From the NCBI GenBank assembly GCA_030141605.1, contig JAQGDQ010001205.1:19026-55616 (forward strand): DNA of 36,591 nucleotides. The letters run 5' to 3'. Position numbers and translations under genes: made by a program. How positions within the stretch are numbered: the first letter of the stretch is position 1; the number at the start of each line of letters is the position of its first letter. This DNA comes from Tubiluchus corallicola. Lineage: Eukaryota > Priapulida > Priapulimorpha > Priapulimorphida > Tubiluchidae. The notes below the pieces were generated by a model. It made no database searches, was not told the DNA's origin, and was given only the letters and a program-made list of their open reading frames with translations. Positions 20,094-30,169 of the stretch are shown here, one piece after another.

Positions 20094-20676
20094 CAAAATT
20101 GTCCATAAGTCGGCAATCATTTTGATACCAAAGTCATCGCCGTATTTTATTTCTAAGCTGAGGTAATCCACATTGAAGTTGAGGTGCAGGCTGCGCACAG
20201 AAAAACATAATCTTGAGAAAATCGCTGTTAAAGTCAGCCATTGTTTTTTGTCGTGTTTCTATAAAACAGTTAGCAACCGCACGAATGTTGGTTGTTACGG
20301 ACTTTGCAAGAACACATTTAAATAATGTTATATCCAGTAGATGGCTGTTCCTGGCAAAGATCTGGGTTTGTCAACACTAAAAACCCGAAATAAAATGACT
20401 GCTTCCATGAGCTTCTAGCGGAGTTTAAAAAAACAAGTTTTTTACAATTGCAGCACTAGTTTCTAGCCAGAAAACTGAGTAAGGAGTTATAAAATTGGAT
20501 TTTTAGTGTTTTTTGAACATTTTCTTGATAATTTCATGCTAGATTGTAAAAGTCCAATATATTTAGCATTTGTTTTTATAAAAGAGAAAAAGGTGACATT
20601 TGACCAACTTTTTGGTGCATTGTACTTTGAAACATCATAACATTGTTTTAACTATGCCCACTTATGGACAGTTTTG
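20094..20676 (-). mobile_element. MITE-1 copy 4
   Basis: Counterpart of 7773-8353, with ends caaaattgtccataagt and cttatggacagttttg. Confidence 0.8.
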
Positions 20677-20710
20677 GTTTGTCAAGCACACATATAGCCA
20701 ATGAGTAGCA

Positions 20711-20835
20711 ACAATGAAATAATGACTACTACATAGAAATAATGATTACTCCATAGAAATAATGATTACTACATAGAAATAATGATTACTCCATAGAAAT
20801 AATGATTACTACATAGAAATAATGATTACTCCAAT
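20711..20835. repeat. 20-bp tandem repeat with 40-bp higher order
   Basis: Units aatgattactacatagaaat and aatgattactccatagaaat alternate about six times, so the real period is 40 bp. The left arm has only two units (about 7700-7738). Confidence 0.9.
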
Positions 20836-21149
20836 GTTGCTGTGTAAGGCGAATGGTCATTGGAGGATCAGATGGTTTGGACATTGTAATTGGTTTGTTG
20901 ATCAGAAATATTGATGTGCTCTGTAGCGCAGTATTTGAGAGTAGCACAATCCTCTCGGCTATGTTTTTAAATGGCCACATTATGTTGCTATTATGAATTT
21001 ATGATCTGTTATCAAATTTCATTTCAAATGTAACAACATCCCATGTAGAGAAGAGAACAACATTTGCAATTCTGTGACCAGGGACATATCAAGACTTTAT
21101 AATGCCTTTGGTCAATAGTTCTGTCCCGCATATCTCTATTGTGTTATTT

Positions 21150-21465
21150 ATGTAATGAGTGCATTAAATAATTACTTGTGGTGTATTAGAAACACTATTA
21201 ACCTGGTCATTATCAATTACATGTATTTGCATAGTGCATGCTAGTCGTATAATGCCTTGCACCTGTTCGTTATGTGGCACTTATATAGGAGCAGGCCTCA
21301 GTAACTGCCTATGGTGTGTTATAAAATGCACCCTTCACATGAATATGAAAATGAAAGTATACACATTTTCCGAGCAGAATAAAAAAATTTCTAATTCTCA
21401 AACTTTGGGGGCCTAGGCTATAGTCTAGACTCTAGTTAGTCTATTAGTTAATATGCCCCTGATAG
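21150..21465. repeat. hAT-like interspersed repeat, right-arm copy
   Basis: Inverse of 7053-7385, ending ttagttaatatgcccctg. It also resembles 32603-32985. Confidence 0.6.
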
Positions 21466-21579
21466 CGACATCTAAAACATTTGTGAAACTGTGAAGTTTC
21501 TTTACTGTTACAAGGCTTCACTCAATGTCACATTTCAATAAAATCATTTAACACAAGTTTCTTATTATGTAAATAATTT

Positions 21580-22017
21580 AAATTCTCAAAAGTGCTATGA
21601 TTACAACATACAGCCATGAGTTACCGAGTATTCATCTTAACAACATAATTAATAAAAATAACTTATTAATTCTCAAAAGTGCTATGATTACAACATACAG
21701 CCATGAGTTACCGAGTATTCATCTTAACAACATAATTAATAAAAATAACTTATTAATTCTCAAAAGTGCTATGATTACAACGTACAGCCATGAGTTACCG
21801 AGTATTCATCTTAACAACATAATTAATAAAAATAACTTATTAATTCTCAAAAGTGCTATGATTACAACATACAGCCATGAGTTACCGAGTATTCATCTTA
21901 ACAACATAATTAATAAAAATAACTTATTAATTCTCAAAAGTGCTATGATTACAACGTACAGCTATGAGTTACCGAGTATTCATCTTAACAACGTAATTAA
22001 TAAATATAACTTATTAA
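21580..22017. repeat. 87-bp minisatellite, five copies
   Basis: The marker ccgagt lies at 21624, 21711, 21798, 21885 and 21972, exactly 87 bp apart. The plus strand reads the same 29-residue pseudo-peptide as the left array. Units are more uniform than on the left. Confidence 0.97.
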
Positions 22018-22288
22018 TAATAATAATGATAATCTTTATTTAAAGTCGGCTTTTGGGTCAACAATTAACATTAGCTCAAAGAGCTATTATCGCCGACTGT
22101 AAATAACAACCTACAACTACACAACAGAGACTATTATTACCCCACTTTTACCCTAAATACTACGCGTCGGGCAGGGCAACAGCGGGTACCATTTTTAAAG
22201 TCTTTGGTATGACCCGGCCGCTGGTTCAAACTCACAACCTCCCAGACGGAAAGTGGACGCGTTACCACTAGACTAAACCGTCTGGTCA
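22018..22288 (-). mobile_element. tRNA-derived SINE (right arm)
   Basis: Inverse copy of 5468-5743, with tail-side aataatgataatctttattt and head-side B-box ggttcaaactc and A-box ccactagacta. It differs by scattered substitutions, for example gcggga in the body. Confidence 0.8.
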
Positions 22289-22421
22289 AACTTAATTTTA
22301 GAGCAATACAGAGCAAGCTGTATCATCATAGTGCCAAACAAATAGTTCGAAAGCTTATAGAACAGCGATCCAATGATATTGCACTAGTTGAATGACTACT
22401 AAGTTTCAACAAACCTGTCTA

Positions 22422-22672
22422 TAAGACACTCTATCACTGCCTCCTTGAGTCTATCGAAAAGCAGAGATTTATTTTGCTGAGAGGTGCTCAACAACTCTAG
22501 AGAAGTCATGAAAGTCATATGAGACTCATATAGAGTCGTACTATGAGAGTCATGATTTTGGCATTAATAGCTGAAGTGGTTACAAAGAGTCAGTTGTCCC
22601 AAAAAATCTATACATCAAATAAATGCAGTATGAATGAATCTTAGATACTAAATGGTAAGAGAGTCCACAGAG
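22422..22672. repeat. inner arm of a second, nested inverted repeat
   Basis: taagacactctatc to gagtccacag is the reverse complement of 23867-24116 and also corresponds to left-arm 5101-5345. Confidence 0.85.
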
Positions 22673-22679
22673 AATATTA

Positions 22680-22785
22680 CATTTGCAGTGCATTTGCACT
22701 TATAAACGTATGTGTTTATAGAGAGGAATTATTATTTGTATTGACGTAACAAAGTTTTATGTTACACTGCAACTTATTCTAAAGC
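22680..22785. repeat. single 109-bp unit (right arm)
   Basis: One inverse copy of the unit present four times at 4672-5090. Confidence 0.85.
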
Positions 22786-23270
22786 AACAAGTGTGATCAA
22801 TGTCTTTACCAGTGTCTTTGCATATTTTCACTCAGTATTATTGATAATATTCACAACTATAACGAGTCTTTTCTTTAGTTCTTTCCTTATACCTGTACAA
22901 AACCAGAGCATGTGAGGGCAGTGGTGTTTGCTTCATAGCTCAGCACATTGCGCTCCAGCAACGAGGTGTTTGGCTGTAACAGTTGTGCGTTTGCGGTCAT
23001 GCGCACATGTCTGATCCCAGGTAGAAAAAGTACTCTCGCTCACACAGTTTGTTGTCAGTTGTCACGTGCTTACTGTGAATGGATCAAGATTGAACTGCAA
23101 CAATTTAGGCTATTAGTGTGGAAAAAATACTTTTTTGTGATTAGGATTTTATCAAGTTTACGTATATACTTTCACATATTGGTTTGTTTAAAATTACAAT
23201 TGCAACATTAAAATTTGATATGTTTGTTTCGTTTTACACAGTATTAAACAACTTTGGCTAAAAAATTTCT
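22786..23270. other. arm sequence without recognisable gene
   Basis: Inverse of about 4221-4671. The 87-codon frame at 22948-23211 is not conserved on the left arm and has no domain. Confidence 0.55.
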
Positions 23271-23866
23271 GAAGCAGCACCCCCGGTAATTTTAGCTACG
23301 AGGCGCCACTGATCACACTACTTCCTTGAAAGAGAAAACTATAATAGTGTCTGTGTGAAGCAGCACCCTCAGTAATTTTAGCTATGAGCCGAAACTGATC
23401 GCACTACTTCCTTGAAAGAGAGAACTATAATAGTGTCTGTGTGAAGCAGCACCCTCAGTAATTTTAGCTATGAGCCGAAACTGATCGCACTACTTCCTTG
23501 AAAGAGAGAACTATAATAGTGTCTGTGTGAAGCAGCACCTTCGGTAATTTTAGCTATGAGGCGCCACTGATCGCCCTACTTCCTTGAAAGAGAGAACTAT
23601 AATAGTGTCTGTGTGAAGCAGCACCCTCAGTAATTTTAGCTATGAGCCGAAACTGATCGCACTACTTCCTTGAAAGAGAGAACTATAATAGTGTCTGTGT
23701 GAAGCAGCACCCTCGGTAATTTCAGCTATGAGCCGCAACTGATCACACTACTTCCTTGAAAGGGAAAACTGTAATAGTGTCTGTGTGAAGCAGCACCCTC
23801 GGTAATTTTAGCTATGAGCCGCAACTGATCACACTACTTCCTTGAAAGGGAAAACTGTAATAGTGT
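23271..23866. repeat. 86-bp tandem array, seven copies
   Basis: gaagcagcac recurs at 23271, 23357, 23443, 23529, 23615, 23701 and 23787, exactly 86 bp apart. Variants gccgaaactgatcgc, gcgccactgatc and gccgcaactgatcac are interleaved, suggesting unequal exchange. The left arm has only about 1.3 units, where the RTE-like LINE inserted. Confidence 0.96.
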
Positions 23867-24116
23867 CTGTGGACTCTCTTGCCATTTAGTTTCTAAGATT
23901 CAGTCATACTGCATTTATTTGATATATGCATGTTTTGGGACAACTGACTCTTTGTAACCACTTCACAGCTATTAATGCCAAAATCATGACTCTCATAGTA
24001 TGACTCTATATGAATCTCCTATGACTCTCACGACTTCTCCAGAGTTGTTGAGCACCTCTCATCAAAATAAATCTCTGGTTTTCAATAGACTCAAGGAGGC
24101 ATTAATAGAGTGTCTT
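23867..24116. repeat. outer arm of the nested inverted repeat
   Basis: Copy of 5101-5345 in the same orientation and of 22422-22672 inversely. Similarity stops at gtctta, exactly at a minus-strand splice-donor-like site (24118). Confidence 0.85.
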
Positions 24117-24118
24117 AC

Positions 24119-24223
24119 CTGGCGACATCCTTGTAAGAAATCAGCTTCATTAGCAACTTCAGCGAGTTTGTAAATTGAGTCAAAGAGTAATACAAGCTCT
24201 GATATATTTGTATTTGCAGTTCT
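24119..24223 (-). other. possible downstream exon of the Mab-21 gene
   Basis: On the minus strand a strong donor gtcgccag|gtaag ends at 24119, and acceptor-like tttgacag lies just upstream of 24223. A donor-like tca|gtgagtga overlaps the stop of the main ORF, so a 59-nt intron could skip the stop. One frame here reads ISELVLLFDSIYKLAEVANE, protein-like, but the spliced phase would not select it. This may be a 3' exon, an alternative end or a relic. Confidence 0.25.
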
Positions 24224-24272
24224 GTCAAATTGCAGCAATATCAATTAAAGTCTTTGACCTGCAACTGTTAGA

Positions 24273-27176
24273 TCACTCACTGAACTCTTCTTGCCAACCT
24301 TTCTCTAGCTCCTGCCATATTTTTTTGTTAGCAATTGTTTCACTCCAATAAAATATGTCTCGCTCGCGTCGGGCTAGCTCCATGTTTGCGTACACATCGT
24401 CTGCATCTATGCTCATCAAGCACTTGTGTGTAGGCACTCCATCAGTGGTTATATGCTGCTTAATAGCAGCCGCACATTTTTCCATGAGGAATGGCAGCGG
24501 TTGACTTTGGATTAATTTATCATTCAAGCTTTCTAATATGTTAAAATCATTAAGTAAGTAATGAGGCATGTAACGATTCCTGCAGCATGACGAGATGTAC
24601 CCTAGTATGCTCTGCACTCTTTCTTCAATTTCTGCTTCGTCCTTTGGCTCACCGCTTCTCCAGAGTTCTTGAAGGAATGCCGTCTTTATGGTATAGGAGT
24701 CTATCATATCGCCTGGGTAACGTTTCGCCATTAAAAACAACTTATAGGGCATATCTATTCCCGATTCCGACTCTCGATCTTTCTTCTCCTCCAGCTGCTT
24801 CTTTTGCTCTTCCATCCACGAGTTGGCAACGGCTTTTGGCAACTTGACGTTGTACACGTACTCTTTCATCAAAGTTTTCAGTATTATCATTACGTCTTTG
24901 CTACGCTGGGAAGTCAGTTGAATGACTTTGCTTTCAGGAGAACTGGTGCTTATCGTCGAAGTTGTCGTCCACTCCTCTGAAAGTTTTTGAATGCTAGCGT
25001 CTTCCGCCGGTTTTGGCACTACATGATATTCCAAATTCGATATTTGAGAAAGACGTGACAATATTGCTCCTGGCGGTCCACCAGATACCCTTAAAGCTGG
25101 CGAGACATCGACAGATATTTTCAGCTGTTTGTAGAAGGAGCCTTGAACAATTACGTTGAATGTGGTGCAAACCTTGTTCCACTCTATTATGGAATCCTGC
25201 ACTGGGAAAAGTTCAAAGTCTGAAAGCGATGTGTCAGATTGAGATCTTTGATTGATTGTCGACTGGTAAGCTTCAGACATGGCTCTGCAGAGCACGTCAG
25301 CAAACATATCTTTTATTTGGATTTGAAGATATCCGTCGCTAACATAGTTTTTCATACTTTTGCACAAATCATCGTTCACTCTTACTTTCGCATATCCGTC
25401 CTTGTTTGCTTCAATTGTAACTTTTTCACTCAATGTTGTTAACACAAAGAAGTAATCGAATTCGTCCGGTAACCAGCACTTTATCCCACATGAGCTGCTT
25501 CCAATCAACATAGCTTCACCTTCAAGCTCTGGTTCTAACCCTTTGATCCTACTGCAAACATTCCTTATCAGTGAATCAACAGAGTTTTTAATTTTATCAC
25601 ACTCTTCCGGTTCTACTAAGTTACCAACAAGCAGCAGGTTGGTTATATGATTATCTCTGCCGCCGAGGAGTGAATTAATGCAGTCAAATTTGAACGCATC
25701 TTGATCAGCTGACGCTACTGAGAATGTTTTGCAGGTTTTAAAATACTGATGTTGATAAAGCTGACCTATAACTCGCCGGACGACTTTGTTATTGTCTTTG
25801 CCAAAATTTCCACGTTCGACTAGCTGGTCTTTAATGGTCTGACCATCATTACTGACTATGTCTGTGTTGGCTCCAAGACGAATGAAATCCCTTACCACAT
25901 CAATGTTTAAAATAACTGTAGGTCGATTGTAAATGTAGTGCAAAGGTGTCATACCACAATCATCAGTCTGGTTTATAGTTTTCGTTTTGCTCAACAGAAG
26001 TTTAATAATGTCGAGTGAACGAGAATAACTAACTGCAAGATGAAGAGGCATTTGACCTTTATCATTGATGGCATCTACATCAGCTCCAGCATCCACAAGA
26101 AACCTGATCAGCTCTGTGCGATCGTACGCACACGCTAAATGTAAAGGCGTCTCTCCGTCTTTGTTTCTGCATCCAATTGTTGCTTTAAAATCTAATAGCA
26201 CCTTTGCTATGTCAGGACAAAGACTGTAAGTTGCTGTACGATGCAAAGCCGTGTTGCCGTCGTCGTCACGGCATTCAACTAAAGCTCCACTGCTCCGGTC
26301 TAATAACAACTTGACAATATCGCAACGGCTGTTCATTATTGCTGCCCGGTGTAACGCGGTACTTCCACCGGTATTTCTAACATTTATTTGTGCTCCACGA
26401 TCTAGTAACATCTTGACTATATCAGCGTGTTGAAAATCAGCTGCATCATGGAGAGGAGTATTTCCACCATCATCTGCACAGTCAATTTGTATTCCACTGT
26501 CCAGTAGTATCTCGACTATTTTATCATATCCTTTGCCAGCTGCTTTATGAAGCGGTGTGAATCCTTGCCGTTTTGTTCGTCTGTCAGCTGCCGCACCGTG
26601 TTTCAGTAGCATCTCGACTACGTCAACGTGCCCTTCTTCAGCAGCCGTGTGTAGAGGTGTTTCGCCTTCGTTGTTTGCGCAGTCAACTTGAGCTCCACGA
26701 TTTAGTAACAAGTGAACAATGTCGACGTGTCCACTTTCAACCGCAAGATGAAGGGGCGAATAACCATAATTATCTTTAACATCTAGCGGTGCTCCATGGT
26801 TTAATAAAAATACTGCAATTGCACAGTCGTGCTGTGCTGCATGGTGTAAGGGTGTTCGTCCATCATAATCCTTGCAGTTTATTTGTCTCTCTTCACAACT
26901 TGAAAGTTTATTTTCATGCTCCAATAACAACTGCACTATACTCATATACCCCTTGGCTGATGCTATCATGAGAGGTGTTCGCTTTGACAGAATGCCAGAT
27001 TGTCCTCCAACAGAATGTCCTTCTGCCAGTAGATGGCGCACTGCGCTAACGTCGTTCTCATAAACAGATTCGTGAAGTGCAGTCCATCCTTGCTCTTTCT
27101 TTTCATTGAATTCATCTTCTGTGTCACTGTCATCTGCTTCGCTGTCCTCTCTGTCCATTTTTAGTTGATTGCTCAT
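24273..27176 (-). CDS. ankyrin-repeat / Mab-21-domain cGAS-like receptor
   Basis: This 967-residue protein starts with an acidic tail. Twelve ankyrin repeats follow at about residues 30-446 (consensus TPLHxAAxxGHxDIVxxLLxxGA). The C-terminal Mab-21/cGAS-like nucleotidyltransferase fold spans about 500-960. The nucleotidyltransferase signature is complete: GS at 559-560, PDEFDYFF with Glu572 and Asp574, and the third acidic residue Asp690 in ISVDVSPAL. cGAS-like receptors with such triads make cyclic dinucleotides when bound to nucleic acid; ankyrin repeats usually bind proteins. Catalytic activity is therefore plausible, while ligand, product and partner are unknown. An in-frame TGA directly precedes the ATG, fixing the start. 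A possible splice acceptor (taaacag, exon from 27188) suggests a 5' UTR intron. The coding region is one exon. A plain Mab-21-like developmental protein is the alternative, but the intact triad argues for a receptor-type enzyme. Confidence 0.92.
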   Translation of the reverse strand: MSNQLKMDREDSEADDSDTEDEFNEKKEQGWTALHESVYENDVSAVRHLLAEGHSVGGQSGILSKRTPLMIASAKGYMSIVQLLLEHENKLSSCEERQINCKDYDGRTPLHHAAQHDCAIAVFLLNHGAPLDVKDNYGYSPLHLAVESGHVDIVHLLLNRGAQVDCANNEGETPLHTAAEEGHVDVVEMLLKHGAAADRRTKRQGFTPLHKAAGKGYDKIVEILLDSGIQIDCADDGGNTPLHDAADFQHADIVKMLLDRGAQINVRNTGGSTALHRAAIMNSRCDIVKLLLDRSSGALVECRDDDGNTALHRTATYSLCPDIAKVLLDFKATIGCRNKDGETPLHLACAYDRTELIRFLVDAGADVDAINDKGQMPLHLAVSYSRSLDIIKLLLSKTKTINQTDDCGMTPLHYIYNRPTVILNIDVVRDFIRLGANTDIVSNDGQTIKDQLVERGNFGKDNNKVVRRVIGQLYQHQYFKTCKTFSVASADQDAFKFDCINSLLGGRDNHITNLLLVGNLVEPEECDKIKNSVDSLIRNVCSRIKGLEPELEGEAMLIGSSSCGIKCWLPDEFDYFFVLTTLSEKVTIEANKDGYAKVRVNDDLCKSMKNYVSDGYLQIQIKDMFADVLCRAMSEAYQSTINQRSQSDTSLSDFELFPVQDSIIEWNKVCTTFNVIVQGSFYKQLKISVDVSPALRVSGGPPGAILSRLSQISNLEYHVVPKPAEDASIQKLSEEWTTTSTISTSSPESKVIQLTSQRSKDVMIILKTLMKEYVYNVKLPKAVANSWMEEQKKQLEEKKDRESESGIDMPYKLFLMAKRYPGDMIDSYTIKTAFLQELWRSGEPKDEAEIEERVQSILGYISSCCRNRYMPHYLLNDFNILESLNDKLIQSQPLPFLMEKCAAAIKQHITTDGVPTHKCLMSIDADDVYANMELARRERDIFYWSETIANKKIWQELEKGWQEEFSE

Positions 27177-27850
27177 TCATATCTACACCTGTTTACCAGG
27201 AGAGAAAACACAGTTATGAAGTAACGGAAATTTTTCCGCCCTATATTTACTTGTTAGCCCCTATAAAGATTGGCTAATTATACTGAAAACACCTCTGTTC
27301 CCTTCTGCTCTTCTCATTTTTTCTTTCCTCTTCTAATTCCTTCCTTAAGTCCTGTCGTATCTTTGTCTATTTTACTAAGTATGTGTAAAAATGTTACTCT
27401 GAACTGTACCATTTTTGTCACTGGATGTCACTGTAATTATAATGTTATTGTATTAACTAGAAAGCTAGTACAATTAAAGTAATGTTTTAAACTTTATTTA
27501 AACACTATCCGATAAAATAAAATATTCCGAAAAACACTTTTATCAACTACCGCCAAAACAGTGGCGGAAACCTTTACGACTACCACCCAGTTTGTACGAC
27601 ATGTTCCAGTGACTTAAACCAAAGGAAATTTGTCAGCTTTTTCCGCTTCAATCTGGATGTACGTAATAGAAATTTGTACCTAAAAATGAAAAATAATTAT
27701 CAGGTCATGGTAAATAAAAAAATTAACGATGAAAGACTTTCCTTCCCAAAAAGGCAATCGGGGGTTTTCTATTTTTGTTTTTTATTCTGAAAAGGGGGAA
27801 CTAGAACAGCAATTTTACAGACACAGTAAATCAGTACAGGCACTTCACAA
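27177..27850. other. upstream region of the ankyrin/Mab-21 gene
   Basis: This non-coding flank probably holds the promoter and any 5' UTR exon. It has a pyrimidine-rich plus-strand stretch at 27295-27350 and a ggaaatttttcc palindrome at 27223-27236. No core promoter could be assigned. Confidence 0.4.
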
Positions 27851-27857
27851 AACCCTT

Positions 27858-28262
27858 AGAGCTGCAATAACACACTACAAATGGGCTCCCGTTTTACACC
27901 TTACAGCTATAATAACACACTACAAAATGTGCTATAATTTTATGCCTTGCAGCTATAATAACACACTACAAAATGCGCTGTCATTTTAGGCCTTAGAGCT
28001 GTAATAACACACTACAAATGTGCTATAATTTTATGCCTTACAGCTATAATAACACACTACAAAATGCGCTGTCATTTTATGCCTTACAGCTATAATAACA
28101 CACTACAAAATGCGCTGTCATTTTACGCCTTACAGCTATAATAACACACTACAAAATGCGCTGTCATTTTACGCCTTAGAGCTGTAATAACATGTTACAA
28201 AATGTGCTATCATTTTACGCCTTAGACTATAATAACACGCAACAAAATGTGCTGTCATTATT
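27858..28262. repeat. 46-bp minisatellite, about nine copies
   Basis: Units containing ctataataacacactacaaa recur at 45-46 bp spacing (27907, 27953, 27999, 28044, 28090, 28136, 28182, 28227), with ctgtcatttta and ctataatttta variants. Confidence 0.93.
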
Positions 28263-28550
28263 AAATTTTCAACACAGACAGCAACTTCTATCACCTTTCA
28301 ACATGCATCACTTTTTCTACCAATATTGCATAAAGGGACACATCTGACTATGAGTCACTGTTTAATCCTGGGATTTATATAACATATGAAATATCTTGTG
28401 CACACAATATACGCACACATCAGTTTCAACGGATAAAGTTCAAGTTATTTATGAAGCATTTAGCTACCTATACCTAATGTAAACCTCTTGGTATCAGTAA
28501 ATATCAGTAAGCTTATCAGCTCAAAGTTCCAAATGCAGACTATAATAATA
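28263..28550. other. no gene seen
   Basis: AT-rich sequence between the 46-bp array and the GC-rich repeat, with no ORF, array or recognisable element. Confidence 0.6.
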
Positions 28551-29276
28551 TAGACTAGCAAAGGCCCCGCAAAAAATTTAGTGTATAAATTTACACGTAT
28601 AATCAAAAATACGCGAACATCCTACCTAGTGTTCGTTTACTTACCTAACACAAAGCCAGCAGCAGCTTTTACTGAATTAAAGTTATATGCAGAGTATAAT
28701 GGATGACGTCAGAACAATGGCTTTGCATCAGCAGTTTTCTAAGTGAAAATTGCCGAAAATAGAACATCTAATTAACTCGTCGATACTCCTCTTGCTGTAC
28801 GTGTCTGAAAATACAGCTCACATCATCATGTAGCCCTGTTCTCTTTCTTTCTGAAGAGCTATATATCTCCTTCCGAGAGTCCCACCAGGCGCGGCTAGAA
28901 CGTTTTTTCTGCAGGCTGTTAGGCCAAAATTTCGAAAAACTCGCGAGTTGGGTCAGGGAAAATGCCCGTTACGGGACGTCGTGGCCCTCTCGCGAATTCT
29001 AAATATGTTTATGACACCCATCACTGAAAGGGCTATCTATCCATAGCCAGCACCTCCTGTGGCCCATTCCCGTTCTTCAGATCTCAGGTATATAACTTTT
29101 GCAAAAAACGGCCGAGAAATGGAGGTTTCTCACCCCCCGTTCGTCCCGGTGGGCCCGATTCGAAAAATAAACCTCCAATGGCATGACACTAGATCGAGGC
29201 CTTTCATTTGATGTATAGATCGCCGCAAATGGTGCCGTCGTCGAAGCTGTAGCCTCGAATCTTATATATATATAAC
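28551..29276 (+). repeat. GC-rich dispersed repeat, copy 1 (full)
   Basis: It starts tagactagcaaaggcccc and ends gcctcgaatc plus a TA tail. It contains the block ccgagagtcccaccaggcg and gttacgggacgtcgtggccc. Copy 2 starts about 20 bp after its tail; copy 3 (36109-36591) shares the 3' two thirds. A fixed 3' tail and variable 5' end hint at retrotransposition. The family is unknown. Confidence 0.8.
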
Positions 29277-29296
29277 ATACCAAGAGAATTAATATA

Positions 29297-30112
29297 TAGA
29301 CTAGCAAAAGCCCCACAAAAAATTTTGCGTATAAACACACGTATAATCAATACCATGAGAACATACTATCTAGTCCTCGTTTTTATCACGCAAAGCCAGC
29401 AGCAGCTTTTTGCTGAATTAAAGCTATAAGGCAGGGGTGTGCAAATTGCGGCCCGTGGGCCACTTGTGGCCCGCCAAGAGAATTTGTGCGGCCGGCGAAG
29501 AGATTTGTCAACCTAATGAAAGTGCGGCCTGAGCGATTAATTGACTGTATCCAGCTGAAGTCCGTGCCACGATCCAAAAGATAGTGCGGTTAGTTTTTTC
29601 TACTAAGTCGGATGCCATTAACCCTTACAAGACGGTTGTACATTAATGTCACTGTACTACACAGACTGCGTGATACACATTACTAATATGCATTGTAATG
29701 AAATTACCACTATCTGTCCTCAAAGTAGAAATATATGGTTTGTAATATAAATTTTAATAACCTCTAAAATAGTTTCTTGAGTGTAGTAGTAATGATGTAC
29801 GCAGGTCGGATGCAAAAAAATCGTTATTAGGTCCTACTGTACTTGGCTCCTTGATTAAACTGCTCGTGGCCCACAGGAATTGCGGGAAAGTTTAATGTGG
29901 TCGTGCTAGTCAGGTAATTTGCACACCCCTGCTATAAGGTTATAGACAAAGTACAATGGATGACATCACAACAATGGCTTTGCGTCAGCAGTTTTCTAAG
30001 CGAAAATTGCTGAAAATAGAACATGTAATTAACTCATCGTCAATCTTCTTGGTGGACCTATCCTAACATATAGCCCACATCTTCGTGTAGCCCTGTTCTT
30101 CCTCTTTCTAGA
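29297..30112 (+). repeat. GC-rich dispersed repeat, copy 2, split by a hAT MITE
   Basis: It starts tagactagcaaaagcccc as in copy 1 and runs to cttcctctttctag. The 3' part is missing. The hAT element at 29432-29931 sits inside it. Confidence 0.8.
29432..29931. mobile_element. 500-bp non-autonomous hAT element
   Basis: The ends caggggtgtgcaaatt and aatttgcacacccctg are perfect 16-bp inverted repeats beginning CAG. The 8-bp duplication ctataagg flanks it exactly (29424-29431 and 29932-29939). An 8-bp target duplication and CAG ends are hAT hallmarks. The interior has gcggcccgtgggcc near the left end and no transposase. It is nested in GC-rich repeat copy 2, so it is younger than that repeat. 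Confidence 0.95.
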
Positions 30113-30169
30113 TAATAATACGTAAGTCCTCTGCCACAGGGTTTTTAATATATCTGTCAATCAAATTTT

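Larger units (their letters stand above)
16703..23870. repeat. right arm of giant inverted repeat
   Basis: Reverse complement of the left arm, with inner boundary at gattttaagttgtagaag (16703), matching the left arm to 12348. The order of elements is identical. It lacks the 9033-9598 and 20-4102 LINE insertions, has 5 instead of 14 units of the 87-bp array and one instead of four 109-bp units, but has expanded 20-bp and 86-bp arrays. Confidence 0.95.

Noticed and set aside
27223-27236. NF-kB-like site upstream of the cGAS-like gene
   Set aside because: ggaaatttttcc is longer than a kB site, and such AT-rich palindromes are expected by chance here.
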